Source: an uncultured Alphaproteobacteria bacterium
Lineage (GTDB): Bacteria; Pseudomonadota; Alphaproteobacteria; RF32; CAG-239
NCBI GenBank assembly: GCA_944391705.1
Contig: CALXUN010000008.1
Coordinates: forward strand, 1-62,808
DNA: 62,808 nucleotides
Reading direction: 5' to 3'
The translations under genes were made by a program, and so were the position numbers. Shown in pieces: positions 26,927 to 35,511 of the stretch (its first letter is position 1; each line of letters starts with the position of its first letter). The notes under the pieces are model-generated. The model was not told the origin of the DNA and made no database searches. It saw only the letters and a list, made by a program, of their open reading frames with translations.

Positions 26927-27667
26927 ATGCTGGAAGAAAAAAAAACAGAAACATTTAAAGATACAATTAAAACAATTGTTTATGCGGTACTAATTGCCGT
27001 TTTGATAAGAAGCTTTTTGTTTGAGCCGTTCCGTATTCCGTCCGGTTCCATGTATCCGACGCTGGAAGTGGGTGATTATCTGTTTGTGTCAAAATATACC
27101 TATGGCTATTCCCGTCATTCTTTTCCGGCAAGCTTAATTCCGTTTAAGGGCCGGATTTGGGAATCTCTGCCGAAACACGGCGATATTGTCGTATTTAAAT
27201 TTCCGGGCGATAACAAAACTGATTTCATCAAGCGCGTTATAGGCCTTCCCGGCGATAAGGTTCAGGTTCGCCGCGGCCGGTTGTATATTAATGATAAAGA
27301 GGTTGAACGCCAAGAAATAGGTGATTATAAAATCAGCGAATTTGTCATTCGTCCCGAATTATATACCGAGTATGAAGAAACGCTGCCGGACGGTGTGACA
27401 CACCATATTTTAGAAGTTTCCGATCATGAACCGCAGGTGGACAATACCACCAAAGTTACCGTGCCCGAAGGTCATGTTTTTGTGATGGGCGACAACCGCG
27501 ACCGTTCGGATGACAGCCGTGTCAGCGTTGGTTTCGTCCCAATGGAAAATCTAATAGGTAAGGCCCGTTTCCTGTTTTTCTCGCATAATGACAAAGGAAG
27601 CTGGTATAAGCCGTGGACCTGGCCTGAGGCCATCCGCTGGTCAAAAATTTTTAACACATTGCAGTAA
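26927..27667 (+). CDS. lepB: Signal peptidase I
   Basis: Cleaves signal peptides of exported proteins at the outer face of the inner membrane. 246 residues with one N-terminal membrane helix (IVYAVLIAVLIRSFLF). The catalytic Ser is S41 in RIPSGSMYPTL and the general base is K102 in DFIKRVIGLPGDKV. GDNRDRSDDSR is the conserved late box. It is followed by rnc after 10 bases and by era, a conserved lepB-rnc-era operon. Confidence 0.96.
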   Translation: MLEEKKTETFKDTIKTIVYAVLIAVLIRSFLFEPFRIPSGSMYPTLEVGDYLFVSKYTYGYSRHSFPASLIPFKGRIWESLPKHGDIVVFKFPGDNKTDFIKRVIGLPGDKVQVRRGRLYINDKEVERQEIGDYKISEFVIRPELYTEYEETLPDGVTHHILEVSDHEPQVDNTTKVTVPEGHVFVMGDNRDRSDDSRVSVGFVPMENLIGKARFLFFSHNDKGSWYKPWTWPEAIRWSKIFNTLQ

Positions 27668-27677
27668 AGGTGTATTT

Positions 27678-28337
27678 ATGGATACCGCGGAGCTGGAAAA
27701 TATCCTGGGATATAAATTTAAGGATAAAAAGCTTTTAAAACAGGCTTTGACCCACAGCAGCTGCACGACCGATATATCCAGAAACTATGAGCGGCTGGAG
27801 TTTTTGGGTGACCGGGTTTTGGGTGTGGCAATAGCCCATTTGCTTTATACTCTTTTCCCCGATGATCCGGAAGGAAATTTATCACCCAGACATACCCGTC
27901 TGGTGCGCAAAGAAACCGTTGCCGCCGTAGCGCGGGAATTGCAGCTGGACAAATACATTCTGGCAGAAAATAAATATCTGCACCGCAATGAAAATGTGTT
28001 ATGTGATGTTGCCGAAGCCGTTATCGGGGCAATTTGCATTGAGGCGGGCTTTGAAACGGCAATCGAATTTGTTGACCGCCATTGGCGTCATCTGATTAAT
28101 CAGAACACAGCCCCGCAGATAGATAATAAAACTGCCGTGCAGGAACTTGCACATCGCTTGAAATACGGAAATCCCGTATATACGTTGCTGCGTAAAGAGG
28201 GAACGGAACATGAACCGTTCTTCTATGTGGAAGCCAAAGCCGGGGATTATACGGCCGTCGGCAGCGGCAAGAATAAAAAAACGGCAGAACAGGATGCAGC
28301 GGCCAAATTGATGGAAGAGTTAAAAACCCATGGATGA
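27678..28337 (+). CDS. rnc: Ribonuclease III
   Basis: Cuts double-stranded RNA in rRNA and mRNA processing. 219 residues from ATG 27678, with AAAGG seven bases upstream; the frame open from 27588 only runs through lepB. The signature ERLEFLGDRVLG holds the metal-binding Glu and Asp at residues 38-49, and DVAEAVIGAICIEAG carries the second acidic pair. The double-stranded RNA-binding domain occupies the last 70 residues (AVQELAHRLKYGNPVYTLL, then GSGKNKKTAEQDAAAKLM). Overlaps era by eight bases. Confidence 0.96.
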   Translation: MDTAELENILGYKFKDKKLLKQALTHSSCTTDISRNYERLEFLGDRVLGVAIAHLLYTLFPDDPEGNLSPRHTRLVRKETVAAVARELQLDKYILAENKYLHRNENVLCDVAEAVIGAICIEAGFETAIEFVDRHWRHLINQNTAPQIDNKTAVQELAHRLKYGNPVYTLLRKEGTEHEPFFYVEAKAGDYTAVGSGKNKKTAEQDAAAKLMEELKTHG

Positions 28338-29268
28338 TGATAAAATATCCATACACCAAAACCAAAAAAATGCTATCGGAACAAGAGCCGGGTTTGTCAG
28401 CTTAATCGGTGCACCGAATGCCGGAAAGTCGACCATTACCAATAATTTTGCCGGTTCAAAAGTTTCGATTGTATCGCCCAAGGCACAAACAACCCGTACG
28501 ATTGTCAAAGGTATCGGAATTTATGATAATACCCAGATAATTTTTTTGGATACGCCGGGAATTTTTAAACCCAGACGCCGGCTTGACCGCGCTATGGTCG
28601 CTTCAGCCTGGGGTGGTTTAAAAGATGCGGACATTGTGGTGCTGGTGGTAGATGCCAAACGAGGGTTTGATGATGAAACCCGTACCATCATTGACAAGCT
28701 TAATCAAGACAAAATTGAGGCGGTTTTGGTGCTTAACAAAGTGGATTTGGTACAAAAAGAAAAGCTTTTGGTCTTAAGTGCCGCCTTAAATGAGGCCGGA
28801 AACTTCAAGGAAACGTTTATGATTTCAGCCTTGACCGGTCAGAATATTGATGATTTCTACCGTTATTTGGCCGATAATCTGCCGCAAAATCCGTGGTACT
28901 ATCCCGAAGAGCAGATGTCTGATATGCCCTTAAAGCTTTTAGCTGCTGAAGTCGTGCGGGAAAAACTGTTTTTATATCTGCGCCAGGAGCTTCCTTATTC
29001 TTTGACCGTAGAACCGGAATTATGGGAAAGAAAGGAAGACGGTTCGGTACGTGCGGAAATGACGATTTATGTCGAGCGCGACAATCAAAAAGTGATTGTA
29101 TTGGGAAAAGGCGGAAGCATGATAAAAAAAATCGGTCAGGCGGCGCGGCACGAGCTGGAAGAAATGTTGGAAGAGCGGATACATTTGTTTTTATTTGTCA
29201 AAGTCCGGGAAAACTGGATAAACGACCCGGCGCGCTACAATACCTGGGGGCTTAACTTTAACAGCTGA
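28330..29268 (+). CDS. era: GTPase Era
   Basis: Ribosome-assembly GTPase that binds the 3' end of 16S rRNA. 312 residues. G1 GAPNAGKST, G2 in AQTTRT, G3 DTPG, G4 NKVD and the C-terminal KH domain with VIVLGKGGSMIKKIGQAAR are all present. A short N-terminal extension of about 18 residues precedes the G domain. Coupled to rnc by overlap. Confidence 0.97.
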   Translation: MDDDKISIHQNQKNAIGTRAGFVSLIGAPNAGKSTITNNFAGSKVSIVSPKAQTTRTIVKGIGIYDNTQIIFLDTPGIFKPRRRLDRAMVASAWGGLKDADIVVLVVDAKRGFDDETRTIIDKLNQDKIEAVLVLNKVDLVQKEKLLVLSAALNEAGNFKETFMISALTGQNIDDFYRYLADNLPQNPWYYPEEQMSDMPLKLLAAEVVREKLFLYLRQELPYSLTVEPELWERKEDGSVRAEMTIYVERDNQKVIVLGKGGSMIKKIGQAARHELEEMLEERIHLFLFVKVRENWINDPARYNTWGLNFNS

Positions 29269-29334
29269 TTGAAATCATTTAAACAGCACTTATATATTTC
29301 ATAACTTAAACATTCTCTTGAAAGGAGAAAAGTT

Positions 29335-29652
29335 ATGGAAATCTTTTTGTTTGTTGCTTTGGTGTTTATATATATTCTGATGGCTTGGACCGTACCGCCG
29401 GTTATTGTCAAAAGAGTCTGGATTTTAGGTTTTATACTGGCTTTTGTTATTACGGCTGTGGCTATTTTATTTATCAGTGCCGGCAAGCAGACGGTTTTGA
29501 TGCAGGAAAGTGAAGTCAACTGGTATTATTTCCTTTATTTATTCGGTTCTATTGCCTCAATTTTAGGGTTGATTAACCTTTGGATATACCGCAAGGCGCT
29601 ATATAAAATTTTTGCTTCAGATGAAGAAAACAAGAATGAAAAAGAAAGCTAA
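29335..29652 (+). CDS. Small membrane protein, three helices
   Basis: 105 residues, not recognised. Three hydrophobic segments: FLFVALVFIYILMAWTVPPV, WILGFILAFVITAVAILF and YYFLYLFGSIASILGLINL, with a charged C-terminus (DEENKNEKES). AAAGGAG lies eight bases before the ATG. Its stop overlaps the stop of the convergent DsbD-like gene. It may depend on the era transcript or its own promoter. Confidence 0.65.
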   Translation: MEIFLFVALVFIYILMAWTVPPVIVKRVWILGFILAFVITAVAILFISAGKQTVLMQESEVNWYYFLYLFGSIASILGLINLWIYRKALYKIFASDEENKNEKES

Positions 29653-32309
29653 AGGCCGGCATCTTCAATAATTTGCTCAAGCTTGCTGTCAACAAGCAGT
29701 GGTGAAAGTACTAAGCCTTCTTCAAAATTATAACTGTAAAGAATATAAAGCGGCGGCCGGACAAAGTTGTAACGTCTTAAAAGCTCAGCACTTTTTTGAG
29801 GATTGAAACGTATATCAACAGGAATGTATTCAAACCGGTATAGCCTGTTCCAGCGTTCCAGATTACGCTCATTTAAGGCCGTAAAATCATTAAAACGACA
29901 AAGCGGACACCAGTCAGCGACAATGCCGGTCAGGATAATATCGCCTTTTATAAGCCTTTCATTCATGTTTTCCGGCAGCTCCGATGAGTTGTGATTATCA
30001 GTAATGTTCCCGGCCGAGAACCACACAATCAGCCCGGAGAGGACGGTAAAAATACCGATAATAACTTTTTCGGCAGCATTTTTTTGTGCTTTGGGCAGCC
30101 TCGTTTGGTAAAGGGCTTGCAAAAAAGAAAAGACATATGTGCAAATAAAGGCAAAAACAGCAAGCATTGCCGCGGCTTTAAGAAAGACGGACAAGCGAAC
30201 CTGCAAAAACATCATAAACAACAGCCAGACAATCATGCCGGCAAGCAAAAAGTATGAAATTAAAATTAATAATTTTTGTAAGTTTGCCGCAGTTTTACCG
30301 GAAAGGTTTGTTTTCGGAAGATAAAAGGAAAGCAGTTCAAAAACCGAAATTCCGGCTGCTAGCATATTAAAAAACAGAAAAATATCGTCTTTTCCGGCAG
30401 ATAAAAGGGCTGTTATGTTTTCAGCCAAAAAAGGCGTGAACGAAAAAGGCAGCAGCAAGGTAAGCAAAAATCCGGCCACGGCTGCTTTAAATTGCGAATT
30501 ATCTTTTAACAACCGCAAATTATATTTTCCGGAAACCAGAATGGCGGTTAACAACAAAACGACAGCCATAAGATAGAAAAAATTTCCATACTGCATTCCC
30601 CAGATAAAGGGAATATTTTGTTCTTGATAAAAAACCAACAGCAGTGCAAACAAATTGCAACCGGCAAACGTCCCTGCCGTTGTTAATGAAAAACAAGAAA
30701 GGGAAGGTGTCTTATTTAATTTTTTGACCATGGTCAGTAATCGCAGCGGCAGGGATATCGGCATGAAGTTAAACAAAATACCGGCAAGCAAACCGAGTAA
30801 AATGAAATGAAATACCGCTTGTGTGCCATCGACCGCTGCTTTGTTAAAATCAGCCAGCCGGATATTTTGTCGCAGGCTGGTATAAGCATTCAGCCGAACA
30901 GTCAGTACGGCTTTTTCTCCCGACAACAGGTCCTGATTGTTTTCCGGTGTTACCGTCACATGAATTTCAGAACCGTTTACAGCAATTTTAGGTGTTTGAA
31001 AACGAGTGTTTAATTCGTCTTCCAGAAACAGGGAAAAGTTATTGATGCTTCCGGAAAAATCAAATGTAAACAGTATTTTTTCAAGCCTGTTGCCATCTTC
31101 GGATAATACCGTGCCGATTTGTTTTAACTTTAAGTTTTTATTTTGTTCTTTGGGAAGATTGTAATAACTTTGTTTTACAAAATTCATAACGCTTGAAACA
31201 GCATTTTCCGGAGCTTTTTCAATAACGACTTCCGGGAAAAATTCCATTTTTTTGCAATTTAGGTCATAATCACAGCTCTGGAAAGTGATTTTGGCTTTTA
31301 AGCGGATGCCCTGATGCGGATCAACCGTCGTCAAAGCAATAGGAAAGGCAAAATCCCCGGCATAAGCCCCGACCATGGTGTTGTCGGCAACTTTAACGGG
31401 AAGGGGATAACAGACCTGATAAGATTCTACGTTTTCGCTTTCAATCAGCTCAATTTCCGGTTTAGATATTCCGTTATCCAAAGGTGTTGCCAGCATAAAA
31501 CGGTGTCCGGGAACACTGACATGAAGGGCAGCCAGAAAATTTTTCTGATTGGAAATTTCCGCCATATCGGAAATCATCCTGACCTTAAAACCATCTTGTT
31601 CCTGCCATTTTCCGATACCGGCGTTGCCGACGAACGGATTAGGAAGTGAAATACCGTAAAACGGAAGTTTGGAAAATTCAAGTTTACCAACCATGGATTT
31701 GAATTTATCGAAAGCCGTTTTGTTTTCTTTATTATCAAGCTGACGTTGACGATAAGCCTCCATAGCTTTAAGGTCGCGCGGATTACTGCCGTAACTTAAA
31801 ACTTTTTTAAAATCATAAATAACGGCAACCTGACCTTCAGGTGCTTCAATGTATGTATGCTGCTCCGGCAAATCATAATCTTTTTCATCAACAATCAAAG
31901 GCGGATCTTCAGGTGCAAGAAGGTTTTCTTTGATTTCGGTATATCTTTTCATTCCCACACGGTATATATTGACGGCCTGGCGGATAAATTTTGTTCGGTC
32001 ATAAATTTCCTGCTGTGAAAGTTCAGGAAAAATAGCGGCTATATCCGGGCTGAAATCGCTGTTTATCAGCTCTCCCGGATATTTTTCATCAAAATATTTT
32101 CCGATGAATATTATCCGCCCGATGGGGCTGTTATCTTTGCTTTCCAATATTTCGCGCAACCGGGCGGCATGAGGGAGATCAAGCCGTCCGGAAGTGTTTG
32201 AAATTTCAATTTCTTGTTCAATGTCAGCAAAATCATAGATTACTTCGGCAGCTTTCGGAGCAGAAATATTGAAACAAAAAATAAAAAACACTATATACTT
32301 TAAAAACAT
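29649..32309 (-). CDS. DsbD-like membrane protein lacking the intramembrane redox cysteines
   Basis: About 886 residues from ATG 32309, chosen because a signal peptide starts there (FLKYIVFFIFCFNISAPKAA). Layout: an unassigned periplasmic region to about 240, a DsbD-alpha-like domain with Cys at 300, 346 and 352, eight or so membrane helices (about 500-765), then a periplasmic thioredoxin-like domain with WCPLC at 800-804. In DsbD/ScsB proteins the membrane domain carries a Cys in NLMPC and another in TPCTAPF; here these read NFMPISLP (514-521) and LPFSFTPF (620-627), so both are lost. The thioredoxin CXXC is kept. It cannot pass electrons across the membrane in the known way. Divergent from yqgE. 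Confidence 0.78.
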   Translation of the reverse strand: MFLKYIVFFIFCFNISAPKAAEVIYDFADIEQEIEISNTSGRLDLPHAARLREILESKDNSPIGRIIFIGKYFDEKYPGELINSDFSPDIAAIFPELSQQEIYDRTKFIRQAVNIYRVGMKRYTEIKENLLAPEDPPLIVDEKDYDLPEQHTYIEAPEGQVAVIYDFKKVLSYGSNPRDLKAMEAYRQRQLDNKENKTAFDKFKSMVGKLEFSKLPFYGISLPNPFVGNAGIGKWQEQDGFKVRMISDMAEISNQKNFLAALHVSVPGHRFMLATPLDNGISKPEIELIESENVESYQVCYPLPVKVADNTMVGAYAGDFAFPIALTTVDPHQGIRLKAKITFQSCDYDLNCKKMEFFPEVVIEKAPENAVSSVMNFVKQSYYNLPKEQNKNLKLKQIGTVLSEDGNRLEKILFTFDFSGSINNFSLFLEDELNTRFQTPKIAVNGSEIHVTVTPENNQDLLSGEKAVLTVRLNAYTSLRQNIRLADFNKAAVDGTQAVFHFILLGLLAGILFNFMPISLPLRLLTMVKKLNKTPSLSCFSLTTAGTFAGCNLFALLLVFYQEQNIPFIWGMQYGNFFYLMAVVLLLTAILVSGKYNLRLLKDNSQFKAAVAGFLLTLLLPFSFTPFLAENITALLSAGKDDIFLFFNMLAAGISVFELLSFYLPKTNLSGKTAANLQKLLILISYFLLAGMIVWLLFMMFLQVRLSVFLKAAAMLAVFAFICTYVFSFLQALYQTRLPKAQKNAAEKVIIGIFTVLSGLIVWFSAGNITDNHNSSELPENMNERLIKGDIILTGIVADWCPLCRFNDFTALNERNLERWNRLYRFEYIPVDIRFNPQKSAELLRRYNFVRPPLYILYSYNFEEGLVLSPLLVDSKLEQIIEDAGL

Positions 32310-32409
32310 ATGACTGCAAAAAAATGTTTTCTTTATCTGGCACATATGATATAATAACGATGTTGAATAAACAAATATAATTTTAGGATATGTACAACAA
32401 ATGGGGACT

Positions 32410-32970
32410 ATGGCTGATAAATTTTTAACCGGAAAATTTCTGGTTTCCATGCCCGAAATGGACGATGAGCGCTTTGCCGAAAGCGTGGTTTATATATGTT
32501 CGCACGGCAAAGAAGGCTCCATGGGGTTTGTCATCAATAAAAAGCTTAAAGATTTTTCATTTTCGGATTTGGCAATTCAAATTCCGGTGCATACGCCGGC
32601 AAATCTGGAATCGCTGTTTTTATATCAGGGCGGCCCCTTGGAAAGAATTCGCGGTTTTGTGCTGCATAGTGCCGAATACAACAAACCGGGAACATTTCAG
32701 ATTGATGATAAAGTAGCTGTTTCTTCGTCATTGGATATCTTAACCGACATAGCCTACGGCAATGGTCCGAGAAACAACTTAATAGCTTTGGGGTATTCCG
32801 GTTGGGAACCGATGCAGTTGGAAACAGAGCTTATTAATAACAAATGGCTGGTTGTGCCGGCTAATGCCGATTTGTTGTTCAACACACCTGATGAGTTGAA
32901 GTGGCAGCGTGCCATGGATGAAAGCGGTGTGGATTTGACGCGTTTTATCGCTTCCACCGGTCATGCGTAG
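32410..32970 (+). CDS. yqgE: UPF0301 / AlgH family protein YqgE
   Basis: 186 residues from the ATG at 32410; an in-frame ATG at 32401 is an alternative, and the ribosome binding site does not decide between them. The opening FLTGKFLVSMPEMDDERFAESVVYIC is the family hallmark, followed by GSMGFVINKK, YQGGPLE and GYSGWEPMQLETEL. A small cytosolic protein of unclear role, often linked to transcriptional regulation of alginate or to ribosome-related operons. It is divergent from the DsbD-like gene. Confidence 0.9.
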   Translation: MADKFLTGKFLVSMPEMDDERFAESVVYICSHGKEGSMGFVINKKLKDFSFSDLAIQIPVHTPANLESLFLYQGGPLERIRGFVLHSAEYNKPGTFQIDDKVAVSSSLDILTDIAYGNGPRNNLIALGYSGWEPMQLETELINNKWLVVPANADLLFNTPDELKWQRAMDESGVDLTRFIASTGHA

Positions 32971-32977
32971 AAGATTA

Positions 32978-33039
32978 TGTCTCCAATACAAAAACAGCCT
33001 GTATATAAAGATACAGGCTGTTTGCAGTGGCGGAGAGTA
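32978..33039 (+). repeat. 62-bp repeat, copy 1, ending in tRNA-Ser 3' end
   Basis: Identical over all 62 bases to 33162-33223. It contains a 13-bp hairpin (AAACAGCCTGTAT / ATACAGGCTGTTT, 32992-33023) and ends in TGGCGGAGAGTA, the 3' terminus of the tRNA-Ser gene (minus strand, CCA included). The hairpin can act as the yqgE terminator. Confidence 0.9.
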
Positions 33040-33053
33040 GAGGATGGCTAAGT

Positions 33054-33080
33054 AAAAAACTGACCGTATGTCAGTTTTTT
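33054..33080. terminator. Intrinsic terminator hairpin between repeats
   Basis: AAAAAACTGAC / GTCAGTTTTTT, an 11-bp perfect stem with a five-base loop, with T-runs on both strands. Confidence 0.75.
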
Positions 33081-33161
33081 ATCTGCAACATCTTGGAAAA
33101 TGTTAGCAAGCGAGGGAAGTGATAACGACCGCGGCGCGCTTACATTCCCAAGAGGTAGTCC

Positions 33162-33223
33162 TGTCTCCAATACAAAAACAGCCTGTATATAAAGATACAG
33201 GCTGTTTGCAGTGGCGGAGAGTA
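33162..33223 (+). repeat. 62-bp repeat, copy 2
   Basis: Exact copy of 32978-33039. Here the match to the tRNA-Ser 3' end is longer: TGGCGGAGAGTACAGGACT at 33212-33230 is identical to 33422-33440. Confidence 0.9.
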
Positions 33224-33318
33224 CAGGACTTCGCTGCAAATTGCAGCTCTTTCTCTTTGGCATCTAAATTCGCTGCGGTCGCTGTTGCTTTCCTTGCTCA
33301 TTAAGATGTTACAAAGAA

Positions 33319-33393
33319 CTTGCAGACAAAAAGGCAAGGTTACTTGCCTTTTTGCTTAGCGTTCCTTTCGGTTCGAGTCCTGTACTCTTACAT
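33319..33393 (+). repeat. 75-bp dispersed repeat, copy 2
   Basis: Partner of 9144-9218 (68 of 75 identical). Its tail GGTTCGAGTCCTGTACTCT is the reverse complement of the tRNA-Ser T-arm and acceptor region lying 35 bases further on, so the two could pair if both were on one RNA. Confidence 0.8.
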
Positions 33394-33399
33394 TAAAAA

Positions 33400-33417
33400 A
33401 GAGCGCCGAAGCGCTCT
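33400..33417 (-). terminator. Terminator of tRNA-Ser
   Basis: On the minus strand the stem AGAGCGC-TTCG-GCGCTCT with a UUCG loop is followed by a run of six T, directly after the tRNA. Confidence 0.85.
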
Positions 33418-33421
33418 AAAT

Positions 33422-33510
33422 TGGCGGAGAGTACAGGACTCGAACCTGTGCATCGCTTTAACACGATGACGGATTAGCAATCCGCTGCATTACCACTCTG
33501 CCAACTCTCC
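33422..33510 (-). tRNA. serX: tRNA-Ser(GCU)
   Basis: 89 bases on the minus strand. The acceptor stem GGAGAGT pairs with ACTCTCC, followed by discriminator G and an encoded CCA. The anticodon loop GGATTGCTAATCC gives anticodon GCT (AGC/AGU codons). A long variable arm (GTCATCGTGTTAAAGCGATG) marks a class II serine tRNA, and the T-arm is ACAGGTTCGAGTCCTGT. The symbol is a generic convention rather than a specific recognition. Confidence 0.95.
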
Positions 33511-33554
33511 ATGGTAATTAACGCTGTTATATTTATATTATCTTTTTTCTGCCG

Positions 33555-34148
33555 TCAACTTATTTTTTGCATTTTCTTCATAATTCTTTGATAATAAGGG
33601 TAGGCTTGATCATGACGGCAGTACTTTTCGATATCTTTTAGGTCAATCCAATTCACGCCTGAATTTTCATCCGGTTTGGCTTGTATAAACTGGTTTTCAT
33701 CAGCTTCAAAACAGTAAGTCAGATTATAATGCAAATGCCTGGGTACAAAAACACCGTGTTTGTAATGGCTCTCAACGCTTAAGATGCTTAAATCTATAGG
33801 CAAGGGCGCCAACAGGCATAAATCATGTAAAGAAGATTCTTCCCGGATTTCTTTTAATATAACTTTTAATAAATCCGGCTGGCCGTCAGTATGGCCGCCA
33901 AGCCAGGCCCAGAATTTATAAAGATTGTGAAAGGCCATTAAGGTTTTATCATGACCGGAATTAACAATCCAGGCTGAAACCGTCAGGTGTCCGACAAGAT
34001 TGTCCCGGATATAGGAAAAGTCCCCAAAGGTTTTGATGAATTGTAAAAAGGCCAGGCGTTCGTTTTCTTCCTGATCATCAAAACTTTTATATAATTCTAA
34101 AAAAGAATACAAATCAGCAAGTGTTAAAATTTTTCTATTATCGTTCAT
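33555..34148 (-). CDS. Nudix hydrolase family protein
   Basis: 197 residues from ATG 34148 (AGGA about ten bases upstream; 22 more residues are possible from a farther start). The Nudix box is recognisable as GHTDGQPDLLKVILKEIREE. The metal-binding Glu of REUxEE is kept (KEIREES), but the box has Pro for the first Glu, Lys for Arg and Ser for the last Gly. AWLGGHTDGQPDL and the NSGVNWIDLKDIEKY tail match the bacterial Nudix clade that includes IPP isomerase-like relatives. Substrate unknown; activity may be altered by the changed box. Confidence 0.78.
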   Translation of the reverse strand: MNDNRKILTLADLYSFLELYKSFDDQEENERLAFLQFIKTFGDFSYIRDNLVGHLTVSAWIVNSGHDKTLMAFHNLYKFWAWLGGHTDGQPDLLKVILKEIREESSLHDLCLLAPLPIDLSILSVESHYKHGVFVPRHLHYNLTYCFEADENQFIQAKPDENSGVNWIDLKDIEKYCRHDQAYPYYQRIMKKMQKIS

Positions 34149-34498
34149 AACAAAGTTCCTGGTAAAGATTTTCAAAAAAAAATAAAAAGATTTGATTTGT
34201 AAGTCAAGCGACAACAGTAAAACATGTCAAAAGTTAACAGATTGACAAACCGGAAAACACCATACTAACACATTGATATGAATAATAAAAGTCGAAACAG
34301 GGCGCCTGATTGTATAATACATTTTGTCGCATAATGTTTATTATGTATAATAAATTCATACGGAGACGATTTGTTATTATTTTCATATTATTTAGTTGAG
34401 CCTGACATTATTATTAAAATTATTGTTATCTTATTAAATCTAGACGCTCACGTCGCGCAAAATTTATTTTAAGGTACTTTTATACACTGAGCTCGCTC
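34149..34498. other. 350-bp AT-rich intergenic region without a gene
   Basis: No open frame, RNA gene or long repeat seen. It contains a TTGACA (34242) without a clear -10 partner, a TATAAT (34312), and a short hairpin CTGAG-CTCGCT-CTCAG that reaches the stop of pip and may be part of its terminator. Confidence 0.4.
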
Positions 34499-35434
34499 TC
34501 AGAGTTCCAAAAATTTCTTAAATTCGCTGTCCATGGTTTTATAAAGCAGCTTGCCGACATGTCCGCGTTCTGCAACAATCACCAACTTTGACTTCGGCAA
34601 AGCTTTGTGCAGCCTGTACGCACCCTTAAGCGGACAAACGAAATCCAATCGGTTATGAACAATAATTGTCGGAATATTTCTTATTTTTCCGATGTTTTTC
34701 ATAATCTGTTCATCTTTCAGCATAAAATCCTGTGCCGCATAATGCATAAATACCCGGTTCGATGCCAGTGTTTTTTCATCAATATCGCTTTTGTCGTCCC
34801 ATTTGGGGTTAAGCTGGCCGCAAATTCGTTCATACCAGCCGTAATAATTGGTTGCATCTAATTGTTTTTTCATGCTTTTTGAGTTGATTTCAGCAGAAAA
34901 ATAAGCCGGAATATTCTCAGCCTTTCCGGCTTTGTGTTCAAGTGTTTCCACAAAATCCGGGTAAAACTGGCGGATTCCTTCAAATTCCCAGTAACGTGCA
35001 TCTTTGTTGGCCAAAAATATCTGCGACAACATCAGTTTTTCCACCTGTTTGGGGTGTTCTTCGGCATAAAGCAGTGCCAGAGTTGATCCCCAGGAACCGC
35101 CGCGCAAAATTATTTTATCGTTTATTTTCAATGTCTTAATAAGACATTGTGCATCTTTTAATAAAGCTTCGGTATTGTTGTTCTTGAGCTCGCCAAACGG
35201 TTTTGACAAGCCGCAACCACGCTGGTCAAAAACAATAACCCGGTATCTTTTCAAATCGGCAAAAGCGGCATGAGCGGCTTTTGCACAACCACCCGGCCCG
35301 CCGTGAAATACCAAAACCGGTTTTCCTTTCGGGTTTCCGTATTCGGCAAAAAATACCTGATGACCATCATTTTCGGGCAGATATCCCAGATTGAAAGGTT
35401 TCGGCTCAAACCATTTTTTCCACCAACCGGACAT
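34499..35434 (-). CDS. pip: Proline iminopeptidase (alpha/beta hydrolase S33)
   Basis: Releases N-terminal proline from peptides. 312 residues from ATG 35434, which has AAGGA seven bases upstream; the frame open to 35536 lacks one. Oxyanion motif HGGPGGCAKAAH, DQRGCGLS, nucleophile elbow RGGSWGSTLAL (Ser), then DFVCPL (Asp) and ERGHVG (His) form the full triad. WYERICGQLNP resembles the cap domain. Cytosolic. The spacing to the divergent gene at 35512 is short. Confidence 0.92.
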   Translation of the reverse strand: MSGWWKKWFEPKPFNLGYLPENDGHQVFFAEYGNPKGKPVLVFHGGPGGCAKAAHAAFADLKRYRVIVFDQRGCGLSKPFGELKNNNTEALLKDAQCLIKTLKINDKIILRGGSWGSTLALLYAEEHPKQVEKLMLSQIFLANKDARYWEFEGIRQFYPDFVETLEHKAGKAENIPAYFSAEINSKSMKKQLDATNYYGWYERICGQLNPKWDDKSDIDEKTLASNRVFMHYAAQDFMLKDEQIMKNIGKIRNIPTIIVHNRLDFVCPLKGAYRLHKALPKSKLVIVAERGHVGKLLYKTMDSEFKKFLEL

Positions 35435-35511
35435 AATTTTTTCCTTAAAATGTTTGCATTTTGACATTTGTTTCAATATATTGTCATTAAATAATACTAT
35501 GGGAAAGTTTG

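Noticed and set aside
32978-33420. Prophage or integrative element at tRNA-Ser
   Set aside because: No integrase, excisionase or phage gene is in the window; only att-like repeats remain.
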